Origin: Pegea sp. RAD2-039
Taxonomy: Eukaryota; Chordata; Thaliacea; Salpida; Salpidae
Length of the DNA: 64,000 nucleotides
Assembly (NCBI GenBank): GCA_034620365.1
Contig: JAQGEQ010000045.1
Location: 682,001 to 746,000 of the forward strand
Direction: 5' to 3'
The first letter of the stretch is position 1, and each line of letters opens with the position of its first letter. The translations under genes and the position numbers were made by a program. Of the stretch, positions 36,501-47,709 are shown piece after piece. The notes under the pieces are model-generated. The model ran no database searches. It was not told where the DNA came from and saw only the letters and a program-made list of their open reading frames with translations.

Positions 36501-37427
36501 TTAAATCCTCAATTCTATCAGAAAAATACTTAAATTTATTTGAAGAAAGATACAACTTTGAAAAGGAAACTTTTTTTTTACAAAAACGAAAATGATTTTA
36601 CAATTTCTTTTAACAAGTTAGGAAAAATAAAAATATCTTTATAATTTATTTTACTGATTTATTTTTAAGTTTATTTTGTAGCATTTTAGACTTTTTTAAT
36701 TTCGAAATATCTTAATTTTTCCTGATGATTTTTTTATATTTTTAATAAATGTTGTAATTACTCATTTATATTATCATTATTTTTAGTTGTCTTCTTATTA
36801 CTTTGAAAAGATTTCTTTATAAGAATTATCTTTACTTTCTTTGAAAAATTATCATCGTTTTCATTTATCTACTATTTTTTTAATTTTTGGAAAACATTTT
36901 TGATTAATCTTTTTCTGATTTTTCTTTTTATATCAAACTTTTCTAATTTATTTTATTGAAAATTTTAGTTAGAAAAATTTTTAGAAATTTTTCTTTTAAT
37001 TGATAAAATATTTTTTAGTTTTAATGATTTTAGATTAATGATGCTAACTGGTTGAATTGTTTTTATAATTTATTACATTTTATTATCATTTTATGTTTTT
37101 GTATTTAATTTTAACTAATTAATCTTGGTAGTTTATGATTATAATAATTAATTTCTATTAAAATATGTTAGGAGTTTTACTGTTATAAATTGAAACTAAA
37201 GTTTTCTTCACTTCTAAAAATTTCTTTTAAAATTTGTCAAAAAATTGCTAATATTTAATTCAAATAATTTTTTTCTTTTGAGATTATTTATTATTTATCT
37301 TAGATTATTTATCCGATAATTCGATTTATTTGGTAGTTTTAAAATTAAACTCGTTAGTTAAATCAACTAATTCATTTATATAACATCAACAGTTGGTAGA
37401 TTTTCTAAACTTGTTAATTGCATCAAA

Positions 37428-40320
37428 ATGGTAGATAGATCAAATAGCAAAGTTGTTTTTGATTCAATTATGCCACCTACAGATGATAAAAGGTTAGTAG
37501 AATTTTGTGTCTTCACTTAAAATTGTTCGCTAAGTAAACTTACTTTAAATTCACTTTTTATTTAAAATAAACACAGATTAGAAATTATTTATGTTGCATC
37601 TAAAAAGATTAATAACTTAAATGTTATTAATTTTAACTTGTAATTATTATATTTCTAATTTGTTTTAGAGTGATATCAGTATTACTCAATCATTTAGAAT
37701 AATTTTAATTTTATTGTTTTATTTATTAATTAATTTAACAACTGAAATGAATATTTATAACTTTAATTATTCACTTTTTTTATTTTTATCTAACTTATTT
37801 CTAGTTCTTTATTTGTAATTTGATACTAAAGTAAATTATACTTTTGATGTTTTTAGAGATGAAGTTTCGGAAGTTGATAATTGTACAAATCTTCATCAAC
37901 TCAAACTGAATGACTCTTTTGAAGATTCTCAGATTCATGATGTTAGCATCAAAGTGAAATTAAATAACTTTGAAAGAACTTTCAATTGTCACAAAAGTAT
38001 ATTAGCTGCTGCTTCACCTTATTTTGAAGCTATGTTTCGTGGTAAGTTAAATTCAAGATTCAACTTCAGTTGTAAAATAACTGAATATTTGAACACAAAA
38101 ACTATTTGAATTTATTAAGGTGGATTTAAACAATCATATTCGGGAGAAGTTACCATAAATGAGGTTGACCCAAATGTGTTCTCTGATCTTCTAGAATATA
38201 TTTACAAAAAAGAACTACAAATAAATGAAGAAAATGTTGAGAAACTGATGATTGCAGATTCCATATTTCAAATAAATGGTTTAGAAAAGTTATGTAGCAA
38301 GTAAGCTAGTTTTATAAATCAGTTTGTCTTAATAGTTTATGTAACTATACTTTATCAATTACAGCTTTTTGGAAAGTCAAATTGAAATTTCCAACTGCTT
38401 CGAATTTGCAACATTTGCTGAGAATTATGGATGTATGGAGCTTTCAACAAAAATAAAAAAATTTATTGGAAAAAACTTTATAGAAGTAAGAAAATAGAGA
38501 AATGTTATTTTCTTGGCTAAAACATTTTAAGTAGAAAGATTTTTTCTACTTCATCAAACTTAAATATTTATGAAATATTTACTTGCTTCGTTATTTCTAC
38601 TGATTTTGTTCTTTTCATATTTAATAAGAAAAAGTTTTTGATTGATCTCATGATATTTACCAGATTTCAAAAAGTGATGAATTCAAATTACAACCAGACT
38701 CTGTAATTTCTAAAATAATTTCAAAAGATGAGCTTCATGTGGTTTGTGAATCCCAAATATTCAATGCTCTTCTAGAGTGGATCAAATATGATTTAACTTC
38801 AAGAAAACATTACTTAAATAAGCTAATTAAGAACGTAAGTATCTAGAAACTATAAAGTTGTAGACTTGTGAGTATAAAATTGTGATTTCTCTAGGTACGT
38901 TGCCATCTGATAAAACCAAATTTTATTTCGATGAAATTAGAAAATTGTCATGTAATTAAAGATACTTGTTATGAATATCTCAACAAGGTCCTCGATGACC
39001 TTAAAGCTTACATCCCAATTGAAAGTAAGCCAAGACAACTTGATATTCCGCAGGTAAGATTATTTAATTAAATACTTTTCACCTCAACGACTGACATATG
39101 ATGTCACAGGTGATGTACGTCATTAATAGATCTTTTAGGTCTGATGAATCTTTGGAAAGTGTACAGTTCCGTTTGTCTGAAACGGATGTTTGGTTTAAAC
39201 TTCCGAAACTATGTCTTCGAATTGTTGCAAGATCTGTTGTCATCAACGGTTTCATTTATATGTTAAGGGATAATGGTGATATGGAAAGGTTAGAAACATG
39301 AAGCAAATGATGACATCATCATTGTAAACTAAATATGACGTCATCACATTTCTAGATACAACCCAATTTCAAATGAGTGGAAGAAGTGCAAAAGTTTATA
39401 CGATAAATTGTGTATGCCGAATATGGAAGTTATTGATAACGAATTGTATACTTTGGAATCTTTTCATAATAACTTTTATGAAGATTTTGATGCAGATGCT
39501 GATGAATCTATTTATTTTAAAATAACCAGAATGATGAAGTGAGTGATGAAATGACATTTCAACCAAAACTTGAGTTTTCCAAAAACTATTATGTTATTAC
39601 CAGATACGATCCGATCACTGATAAATGGAGGCAAAAAGCTTCATTAGATAGAGGTCGTGACTATTTCGGTTGTGCTGTCTTCAACCGGATGTTGTATGTT
39701 GTTGGTGGTGGTCATAACTATTCTTCAGTTAATCGTGTGGATAAATATGATCCACAGAGGGACGAATGGAGTTCTGTAAAATCGATGTTGGCACCTCGAA
39801 GTGATCCAGGTAATCGCTGATGACGTCACGATGACGTTTTGATCTTATGATGATAACTAACTCTAAAATCATTAAAGCTGTATTCACGCTTGGCAATTAT
39901 ATCTACGCCATTGGTGGTTGGAATTACAAAGAACATTTAAAGACTGTTGAAAGATACGATGTCCTCAATGATAATTGGGAGTTTGTAGCAAGTATTAAAT
40001 ATGGAAGAGAAAACCCAAAAGCTGTTGTCTTTAATAAGAAGATTTATGTTTTTGGTAAAACTTTTGTTATGTTTGGAATTGAAAAACTTTTTAATTAAAT
40101 TTTTATGATGTTTACAATAATTTGCATAATTGTGTTGAGATTGTTGATTGTTTCAGGAGGTTTTTCTGAAGCTGGAAGAGATTATTTAAAAACTGTTGAT
40201 TGTTACAATGAAGTAACAAATGAATGGAAAGAAGTTGCAAGAACGAACGAAAGGATTAGAGAACTCATAGTCAGCTATCAACCATGTGTACCTGACATAT
40301 GTGTAAATTTCCCATTTTAA
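37428..40320 (+). CDS. Kelch-like protein K3 (BTB-BACK-Kelch)
   Basis: Eleven exons join in frame: 37428-37492, 37857-38041, 38120-38300, 38365-38485, 38664-38834, 38895-39053, 39110-39288, 39356-39538, 39604-39809, 39878-40054 and 40157-40320, giving 596 residues. All junctions are GT-AG. The BTB core reads HDVSIKVKL...CHKSILAAASPYFEAM. BACK follows across exons 4-6. The Kelch blades include KYDPITDKWRQKASL, MLYVVGGGHNY and YIYAIGGWNY with the usual GG pairs and paired aromatics. It is likely a CUL3 adaptor, but the substrate is unknown. This is the cleanest of the four copies. The early BTB part differs markedly from K1 and K4, while the BACK exons are almost the same as in K1. The stop overlaps a poly(A) signal (TTTTAATAAATC). 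Confidence 0.92.
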
Positions 40321-41286
40321 TAAATCAATTTTACTAGTAGATTGCTGTGAAGTTTATTTTCAGTATAAAGTTGCTTTTGAGGTCGTGTTTATTTTCAGAA
40401 ACATTTAGAATAAAATCAAAATGTTCTTTCATGAATATTTTCACATTTTTTAATTGTTTGATAATTTACAAAATATAAGAACGTTTGTTAGAATTTAGAG
40501 ATTTATTTTAATCATCAAATCAGATCTTTTTTGTTTAAAGTTATTGAGAAATTGAAGTTCATTAAATTGTTAACAGATTTTTTGTCTAATAAGAAACAAA
40601 TTCTGTAAAATTAAAACATTTATTATTAATCTAAGATTAGAAATAAAAAAGTAAAGACTGAAGATCACTTTTACAGAGATTCATATTTCTTGTATCTTCG
40701 ACCATCTAACCCAACATATTATTTGATTTCATTTAGATCATTTTAATTCATAAATTTATTCATTTTTTTAAGTAACTTTTTGAACTTAATAGATTTTGTA
40801 AATATTTTGTATCAAATTTTTATTATTTTTTATCAACTTCTAACAAAATGTAAAGAAAATTATTATCATTTTGAAATCTTTTCTTTAAAAGGGTTTTGAT
40901 CCAATTATAGTTTTGAAGTCAGATTTATCTTTCTATTTATCTATTACAATTTTTAATTATATGAATCATCAGCTTAAGTTGCTTTCATAAAATATATACT
41001 AATTTTATTAGTTTTATCAAGCATCGAAATAAGTTATATAATAAACTATATGGATACATTTTGTAATTAATTTTTTTGATTATATTTGTTAAGTAGTTTT
41101 CGGGAGAATTTTTATAGTATTTATATCAGCTGATGTTTTTATCTAATAACATTGATTAATTGTTTAATAATTTTGCTAATAACGTTTGATCACTAACATC
41201 TAGCTTCTAAAACATTTACTTTCATCTTACTTCAAAGGTGCTGTTGCTATTTGGAAGAAAAAAGTAGTTGGAGGACTCTAGTAGTG

Positions 41287-41496
41287 ATGAAGTCATTGAT
41301 TGATAAATTTTGTAGATATTCAAGACGCTCAAGTGTTGGCGAGAACCAAAAATCTGCGCAACCCAATGACGAATCGTGGAGATTTTTTCTCGAAGGAACT
41401 TTAATATATGAGAAAATGTTTTATGATTTTAGTCAAAAAATATTTAATGAGAGATTAAAATATCTTTGGATAAGTTTATCAGATGATTCAAGTTGA
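41287..41496 (+). other. Companion open frame 'MKSLID', intact copy near K3
   Basis: A 69-codon plus-strand frame begins MKSLIDKFCRYSRRSSVG and continues ESWRFFLEGTLIYEKMFYDF to a stop at 41496, about 1 kb downstream of K3. The start region is also recognisable near K1 (MKSLIDLFCRYSRS, 24939) and K4 (MKSLIDLFSRYSRSSSDD, about 50.84 kb, minus), always in the same orientation as the Kelch gene. No known family. It may be an exon of a small gene copied with each block, or only conserved because the duplications are recent. Confidence 0.4.
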
Positions 41497-42483
41497 TAAT
41501 ATTTGATCACTAACTTTGATAAGAGTTTATTTGCGAATCAATGCGAGTTATTTGTTCCAGTTTATTATTTAGATAAAACAAACTGTTAAAATTCAAATCA
41601 ATTTTGAGTTGAAACTTTTTAGTTTCAGAATCCAATCTCAGATATTGATACTGTTCGGATTTTGTCGAGGTAACTTTGTTCAAGATCTTGTCCTTGGACT
41701 TTTACTGTAGTTTTTCTGACATCAGTATAAAATCAGTTTATAATTATTAATAATTTTTAATTAATAGAACTAATTTTATTTGGGATTATTTTACTTTTCA
41801 CTAATTGGTAAATATTTTACAAATAAAATCTTATTATAATTCTTAATGGAAAGTGATAAACAATAAAATTCATCTCTATAATCTTCAAATTAACTTCTTA
41901 TCAGATTAAGTTCAGTTAATTCAATTTTGTATTTTCTAAAGTCTCTTGTGAATGTAAATAATGTAACCAATTTAGTTTCGAAATATTTGGTCATCTGAAA
42001 GTTGTTGGTAGTTTTCTTGTATTAACTTTAATTATTACATAAAGTAGAAAGTATTTCTGATGCGGGTTTTGAAAACCAACTTCAACATTTCACATAAAAA
42101 ATTTGTAAATGTAGAATTTTTTCGATTGTTTACTCTAACCAGGTATATCCTGCCTTTTGTCTCAACCTGGAGCTTTTAACTCAGTTTTGAATCATTACAT
42201 CTCTCATCATCTATATCAACTACAGAAAAAATTATCATTAATTGTTAAGCTTTAATTTTAAAAGTAAAGTTTTGGTATTTAATACAATAAACCCAAAGTA
42301 GAGTGTCTGAAAAAATCTTGCTATCATATCTTTTCACAAATAATATAATTATTAGATATATAAATAAGATAGAAATACAGAAAAATAAATGTAACATCTG
42401 GCAATTTGGGAATCCCCTATACAATATAACAGTGTTTTAAAAACAGTAACTTAATTTCTGTATTCTATCTAAGTTTTACTCTA

Positions 42484-42606
42484 ATGTTTTTATACAAATA
42501 CTATTTTTTGAGTCACGATAAGTTTGTTAGCTATCAAGAGATAAGTGAAAAGCCGTTGAAAGAAAAGTTGGTATTACATATTTTAGAAAAATACTTACTT
42601 TACTAG
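42484..42606 (+). other. Duplicated short open frame 'YYFLSHDKF', copy near K3
   Basis: Forty codons from ATG 42484 to TAG 42604-42606 match the minus-strand frame near K1 (24420-24550). The two differ by few substitutions and by one six-base difference that keeps the frame. There is no identifiable domain. Confidence 0.35.
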
Positions 42607-42829
42607 TTTATACCACTGGATTTTACAAAGAGTAAAGTTAAATATAAGTTCTTATGAGTTACAAAACAGTCTCATGTTATTTCTGACATAAGAATTAAAC
42701 AAACAGAATTAATATCTTTTTAATTTATTTTTTTTCGACATTTGCAAAACAAATTTTTTTTTAAATGTATATAAAGCACTCACAATTTATATTGTACAAC
42801 TGAACTAATTGTTTTTTATGCTAAGTTTT

Positions 42830-43556
42830 GGAAAATGACGATGAACTGTAATGGGTTGAGTACAAAGAGAGGTAACGCCGGGACGAAGAGCCGGCTTATT
42901 AAGATGTAATGTGTGTCGTCTGAGTTGATATAACTTGAATGAAGGACTAATGAAAAAGAAAACATCGAATTTAAGGTCAATTAAATTGTGGATAAATTAA
43001 AAAATAGGAATTAAGTCTTATTTAAATCATTAAACTTCCAGAGTATCTAAATTGGAAAAGCTGAAACGATGTTTATAACTATCATATTTAATATTGAGTT
43101 TCGTACATACCAATCTTGAAATGCTGGCTGAACAGAATCGATTTTTTTGATATGACTAACTTGATATGGTTTCCATGCATTGACATTGTGTTAAAGAATT
43201 GGACGTATTTACAATCTAAAAAGGTTGGTAAAAAAGTATGAATCCTTAGAAGTAAAAGTCTTTATAATAAAGTAGACAAGGTTGACTGATTTTGCAAAGA
43301 TTTTGGAAACATAATTGTGCCATTTAAATTCAGATGATAGAGTAAGGCCGAGGTCTAGAATATTCTTTGAATAATAACTCCATTGATAGAATATTGGTTG
43401 AAGGAATTTACAGCTGGTTGACGAGAAAAAGTTATAAGTTCAAACAGAAATCTAGACAACACCTGACAGAAACTTGTTTATACCATTATAATTTCTACGA
43501 TAAAAATTCCTTTTGCTTTGAGTTTTGAAGGTTCGTGGAAAAAGTGGAGTTTGAAA
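42830..43556 (-). mobile_element. LINE fragment, inverted duplicate of the 23-24 kb element
   Basis: The minus strand repeats the distal RT part of the 22.98-24.24 kb LINE (VRPIL, PYQV, KIES-type motifs with breaks). It continues through the same deletion junction into the sequence that follows the endonuclease part (CCACGAACCTTCAAAACTCA). It stops at about 43556, so most of the endonuclease region is absent here. Shared breakpoints show that this is a copy made by segmental duplication, not a separate insertion. Confidence 0.88.
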
Positions 43557-43621
43557 TGGTGACTTTTACAAAAGCACAAAAATTCTAGTAACTAATCCTT
43601 CAAGAACATATATTTACTAAC

Positions 43622-44940
43622 CAAGACATGAAAATCCATCTCCCTTGTATCCTTCTTTGCATAAACATTGATAATGTCCTTTTATATTGAAGCAATTTGC
43701 ATTAACATCACAATTATGTTCGCCGTTCCCACATTCGTCAACGTCTGATTGAAAAAAACAGTTTTTTTGTTTAAACTTTTTAGTTTGCACTACCATACTA
43801 AAGCTTCTATCAAATAGTTACTGTTGTTGGTTACTTAAACCAATGATGAATCTTACGGTTATTAAGGGAGCAGTAAAAACTTTATCATTTGTTAAAACTA
43901 AATCCTATAATATAGTAAATGTTGACATTTAATCATAAATTACAAAAAAAATAATTAACAATTATAAACAAATATTCTCTTATACATTCGATACCATTTC
44001 CTGAATATCCTTGATTACAAGAACATTGAAAGCTTCCAATTAGATTTGTGCAAGTTGCTACATCATTGCAGTTATTTAAATTGTTTTCACATTCATCAAC
44101 ATCTGAAAGTTATTTAGAGTTTATATTAGATTAGATTTAAAATCTGTAGAAAGATTTTGAATGCATAAGTTTGATCTCATCCTGACACATGTTTAAGTAC
44201 CATTTCAAAGTTTAAATCAATATTCGTTTTTTATTTACATAATTTACTTCACAACTTTGAAAAAACCTTCATCACAACAATCTCCTTTCCACCCTTTTGA
44301 ACATTGGCAAGTTTGAGCTGAAGCATCTGGTGTACCATTGTTAAAGCAAATCACATTGCATGGCTGTTATCCAGATCCACAAGTAAGTGAACACTTAACG
44401 TAACTGCTCCATTGTCCCCATAAACAGTCAACTGGACAGCAACCACTTGAAAATTGTTTTGCTTGAGTTGTTGGTCCAGTGCAAGGATTCCCTCCACACT
44501 TGGCAGGTTTTGAAATCGATCTTGATCTAGTGTGGTTCTCACTTCCACATATTACTGGACCTTACCCATATACTGACCACGGTCCCCAGACACAATTTTC
44601 TGGGCAACAGACACGTCTACACTTTTTACTTTCCCTTGAGCTTCCTGAGCAATCTGTTCCTTTCGACCCAAAGGCCTTTTTAGTTCTTGTTCTGTAAACC
44701 TCGGATATCGAACATGTTGTTTTGCATTTACTCCAACTAGACCAGCTGTTCCACCGACAATCTCAAAACAAATGTTTGTATTTAAATACAAACGTTTCAA
44801 TATTCTACTTTTGTATTGGAACAACTTTTGACCTATGCATTGTGGATGTGAGCATGATTTAGGAGCTGGAAGGTTGCAAGAACCACAGTTTCCTTGACAA
44901 AATACACTGCATAGCAAGAATAAGTTCATTACAATAACCT
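43622..44940 (-). pseudogene. Decayed secreted EGF/TSP1 multidomain gene
   Basis: On the minus strand, in 5'-3' order, there is a CQGNCGSCNLPAP segment near 44.90 kb, then thrombospondin type-1 repeats (WNSWSSWSKCKTTC, ENCVWGPWSVYG, CPVDCLWGQWSSY, SLTCGSG). A QTCQCSKGWKGDCC EGF-like end follows. Two separate exons encode calcium-binding EGF domains: DVDECENNLN...SCNQGYSGNGIEC near 43.99-44.10 kb and DVDECGNGEHNCDVN...KEGYKGDGFSC at 43622-43744. The EGF exons keep good splice sites. The TSP1 part has in-frame stops at 44572-44574 and 44367-44369 and frame breaks, so the gene is dead or badly damaged. Intact relatives are extracellular or basement-membrane adhesion proteins. Confidence 0.8.
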
Positions 44941-44944
44941 CTTC

Positions 44945-47215
44945 TCATTTAGCTCCTTTTTTGCAAATTTCATCAATGAAAGTTTCTTATTCTGAGCAAC
45001 ATAAATTTAATGAAAGTATTTCAAACAAATTCTGACTAATTAAACGATTTCTTAGATTGATTTGTGATTGTACACCAATATTAAAAGCTTAAGCATAATT
45101 ATCTTTCTTGTAGGAATAAAGACAAGTTTTATGTTCACCTCATTCTATTTAATTATATAATAAAAAAAAACCTTACATATATAATACAAAACACTCTAAT
45201 ATTTAGCTATTACTTATTCTTTCTAAAATATTATAACATTTAGATATAAATTTTTGTGAATTTAATAATAAAATTAATTATAATTTTTTATAAACCTTTT
45301 ACCATAGTAGTTTATTTAACTTTCCTGATTTAAGCTTTTTGAAATATCGTTAATAATATTTGTGTCAGAAATTTATTAAACGATATTTTTATATAAGTAG
45401 CTCACTCAGAAACTTACTTATATTTTAGTAATTTATGTTTTATATTTTAGTAATTAATTAATCAATAAACACTTTTTTAGTCACACCAAGCAATAACTGT
45501 TATGTTTAAAACTTGTTTAACGATAAAGATAAGTACAAGCTTATTTTGAATAACTTTATTGAGAAGAATATACTTCAAGTTAATTTATCGCTTCTTTGTT
45601 TCTAATAAAAAACAAATAAAAGTTGATTACAGCGAAACCTTCTGTACAGTTTTGATTTATACAGCTTTAAATTAATCAAACTTAGTTTTAGTAAAAAATA
45701 GGCCACTTATCATTAAATTATGAACATTTTGAAATACAAATTACTGTTAAAAATTTTATTTTTAGTCTTACAAAGTTGTTTTACACACTTGGTTGTTTAC
45801 AATTTGGTGTATTAAAGTCGACAAATAATTACAAACAAATTAAACTAATTTACTTTCACTAAGCAATTTTATTTAACTATAGTAAAAATTTCAAGAAGCA
45901 TTTTTAAAAAGAGTATAGTTTTTCTAATTCTGTAAAATATCATCTAACTTAGTGCAGTGATATAGCCTTATAATTTTAGTACATTTGTACGACTGTTTTA
46001 AAATAAATTGGTTTCTTTATTTTCTTATAAGATTCATATAACTTTTACTATTTCAATTCTAACTCAATTATTACATTAGTGAATACTTCAAATACGTTTG
46101 CAAGTTTCATTTCTACTAAATGACTTAGTTTCACTTGAAGTACATCTAATTTCCAAAAAATACTTTCTTATTATCATTCATATAACTACTAATTTCAGTT
46201 ATTATTTAAACTAAATTTATAGAAAGTTGGTTTATTTTAGTGTTTTGCAAAATCCTACTTCTTTTAAAAACTCTTTCGAGAGATGACTTATTTGAGTTCT
46301 TTAGAAACGAAACTTCTAACATAAGACATGTCAGGAAACACTAAGTGTAATATTAACTTTAAAACACGTATGATGTGCTTACGGTTTGATTTTCACAAAT
46401 TAACTTGAATTTTAGTGAAATAAATTATTTTTACGTCTTTCAATAATATCTATACTAGAACATCGACCACTTTTTCAAACAATCTTTTCATAATTTAAAG
46501 TTTTAAATGATTTATCTTATTTTAAAATTAAAATTAATCACCACATAAAAAGATCAAATTTCTTTTTATCCACTTTTTATTTTTCTTAGAAATTTATTGA
46601 CATAACGATTAGAAGTATATAAAAAAAAAAGAAATAAAAAGGAAAGCAATTTCAAACAAATTCATATTTTTCTTCATATTTTGTAGATAATTCACTCACT
46701 GTATCTATAAAATGTTTAAGTAGAAACGCTGCATGATAAACAACATTGCATGCAACAACAATTATTATTAAATTTTATGCTGCTGTATGAGTAGTCTTAC
46801 CAATCACTAATTTGTTTGATAATACAATAGTGCGTTTGAAAAAAAAGAACTAGCAAAAAGAAACCAAACTCATTGATAATTACATTCAATTTCTGAGCTA
46901 ATAAAGGCTTAGAAAAATAGCTAAACCGAACATCGTGTTTAATATAATGCTTTGATAGTTTAAACAAACGGAATTCGGTGAACAATTATGAATTTTCTCA
47001 AGGCGTTCATCTAAATCTAACAATAAAAGATCATAAAGTTCTATAAATTTTGTAAAACTTATATTTGTTATGAATAACATGCAAAACTTTATGCAAAGAC
47101 TAAAGTATAAATTGAATATTTGATTACACAGCTATAAACTTGGAACATATTACAAGAAATTGTAAGTACAAAGTCTCAATAATATTAGAAATAAAAACTA
47201 CCCGATATTCAATCT
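44945..47215. other. AT-rich DNA between EGF/TSP1 remnants
   Basis: No gene recognised. It contains one dispersed inverted-repeat partner at 46688-46812, listed separately. Confidence 0.4.
46688..46812 (-). repeat. Inverted partner of 34793-34905
   Basis: About 120 bases (CACTGTATCTATAAAATGTT, ACGCTGCATG, GCTGCTGTATGAG, AGTCTTACCAATCACTAA) match the reverse complement of 34.79-34.91 kb. It is a further sign of inverted rearrangement across the Kelch region. Nature unknown. Confidence 0.65.
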
Positions 47216-47229
47216 AACTAAATAACTAT

Positions 47230-47640
47230 TTACTTACTTGTGCACTCTTTTCCATTTCCTTTATATCCCTCATTTTGTTATTAGTCAAGCAGCTAATTGA
47301 TTTTTTATTGTGGAATAGTTGATAGTAAAAACTATAGTTTCTGATAATCACAGTTTCCTTATTGCAAATCACTTTCTTATTTTCAAAAGTTTAGACAAGG
47401 ATGTTTTTATTGAAAATTGAATTTATTTCTAAATCTCACAAATGATAAAACTTAACGTATATCTTACAAGTCGGAAATGGTTTACTTTTGATCAGATAAA
47501 CCTAAGACCTACAAACTACTAATAGATACAAAAATATTCAATCAGATGAAGGTAATCCAATTACCTGAACAATTGTAACCGTTTCCAAAGTTTCCTCTGG
47601 TATCCAGAGTTACATTTACATTTGTAACTACGCTTGTAAC
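47230..47640 (-). pseudogene. Two further EGF exon remnants
   Basis: On the minus strand, NEGYKGNGKECTS near 47.24-47.28 kb and SYKCKCNSGYQ followed after a one-base shift by GNFGNGYNCSG near 47.57-47.64 kb are the C-terminal halves of EGF domains. Each ends in a donor-like GTAA. They probably belong to the same decayed gene as the TSP1/EGF exons at 43.6-44.9 kb. Confidence 0.55.
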
Positions 47641-47709
47641 GTATTGGTTAGATTCGAATAGAATCTCTTCATAACATCATGACATCTCAGAAGATTTCTT
47701 TAGACACTT

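Noticed and set aside
39539-39603. Open frame starting SDEMTFQPK in K3
   Set aside because: This is the intron between exons 8 and 9 (GTGAGT...ACCAG). Splicing gives MKYDPITDKW, a proper Kelch blade.
44351-44929. Continuous 125- and 65-codon frames in the TSP1 region
   Set aside because: They are the wrong frame over most of their length. The frame with Trp-x-x-Trp and Cys spacing is different and contains stops.
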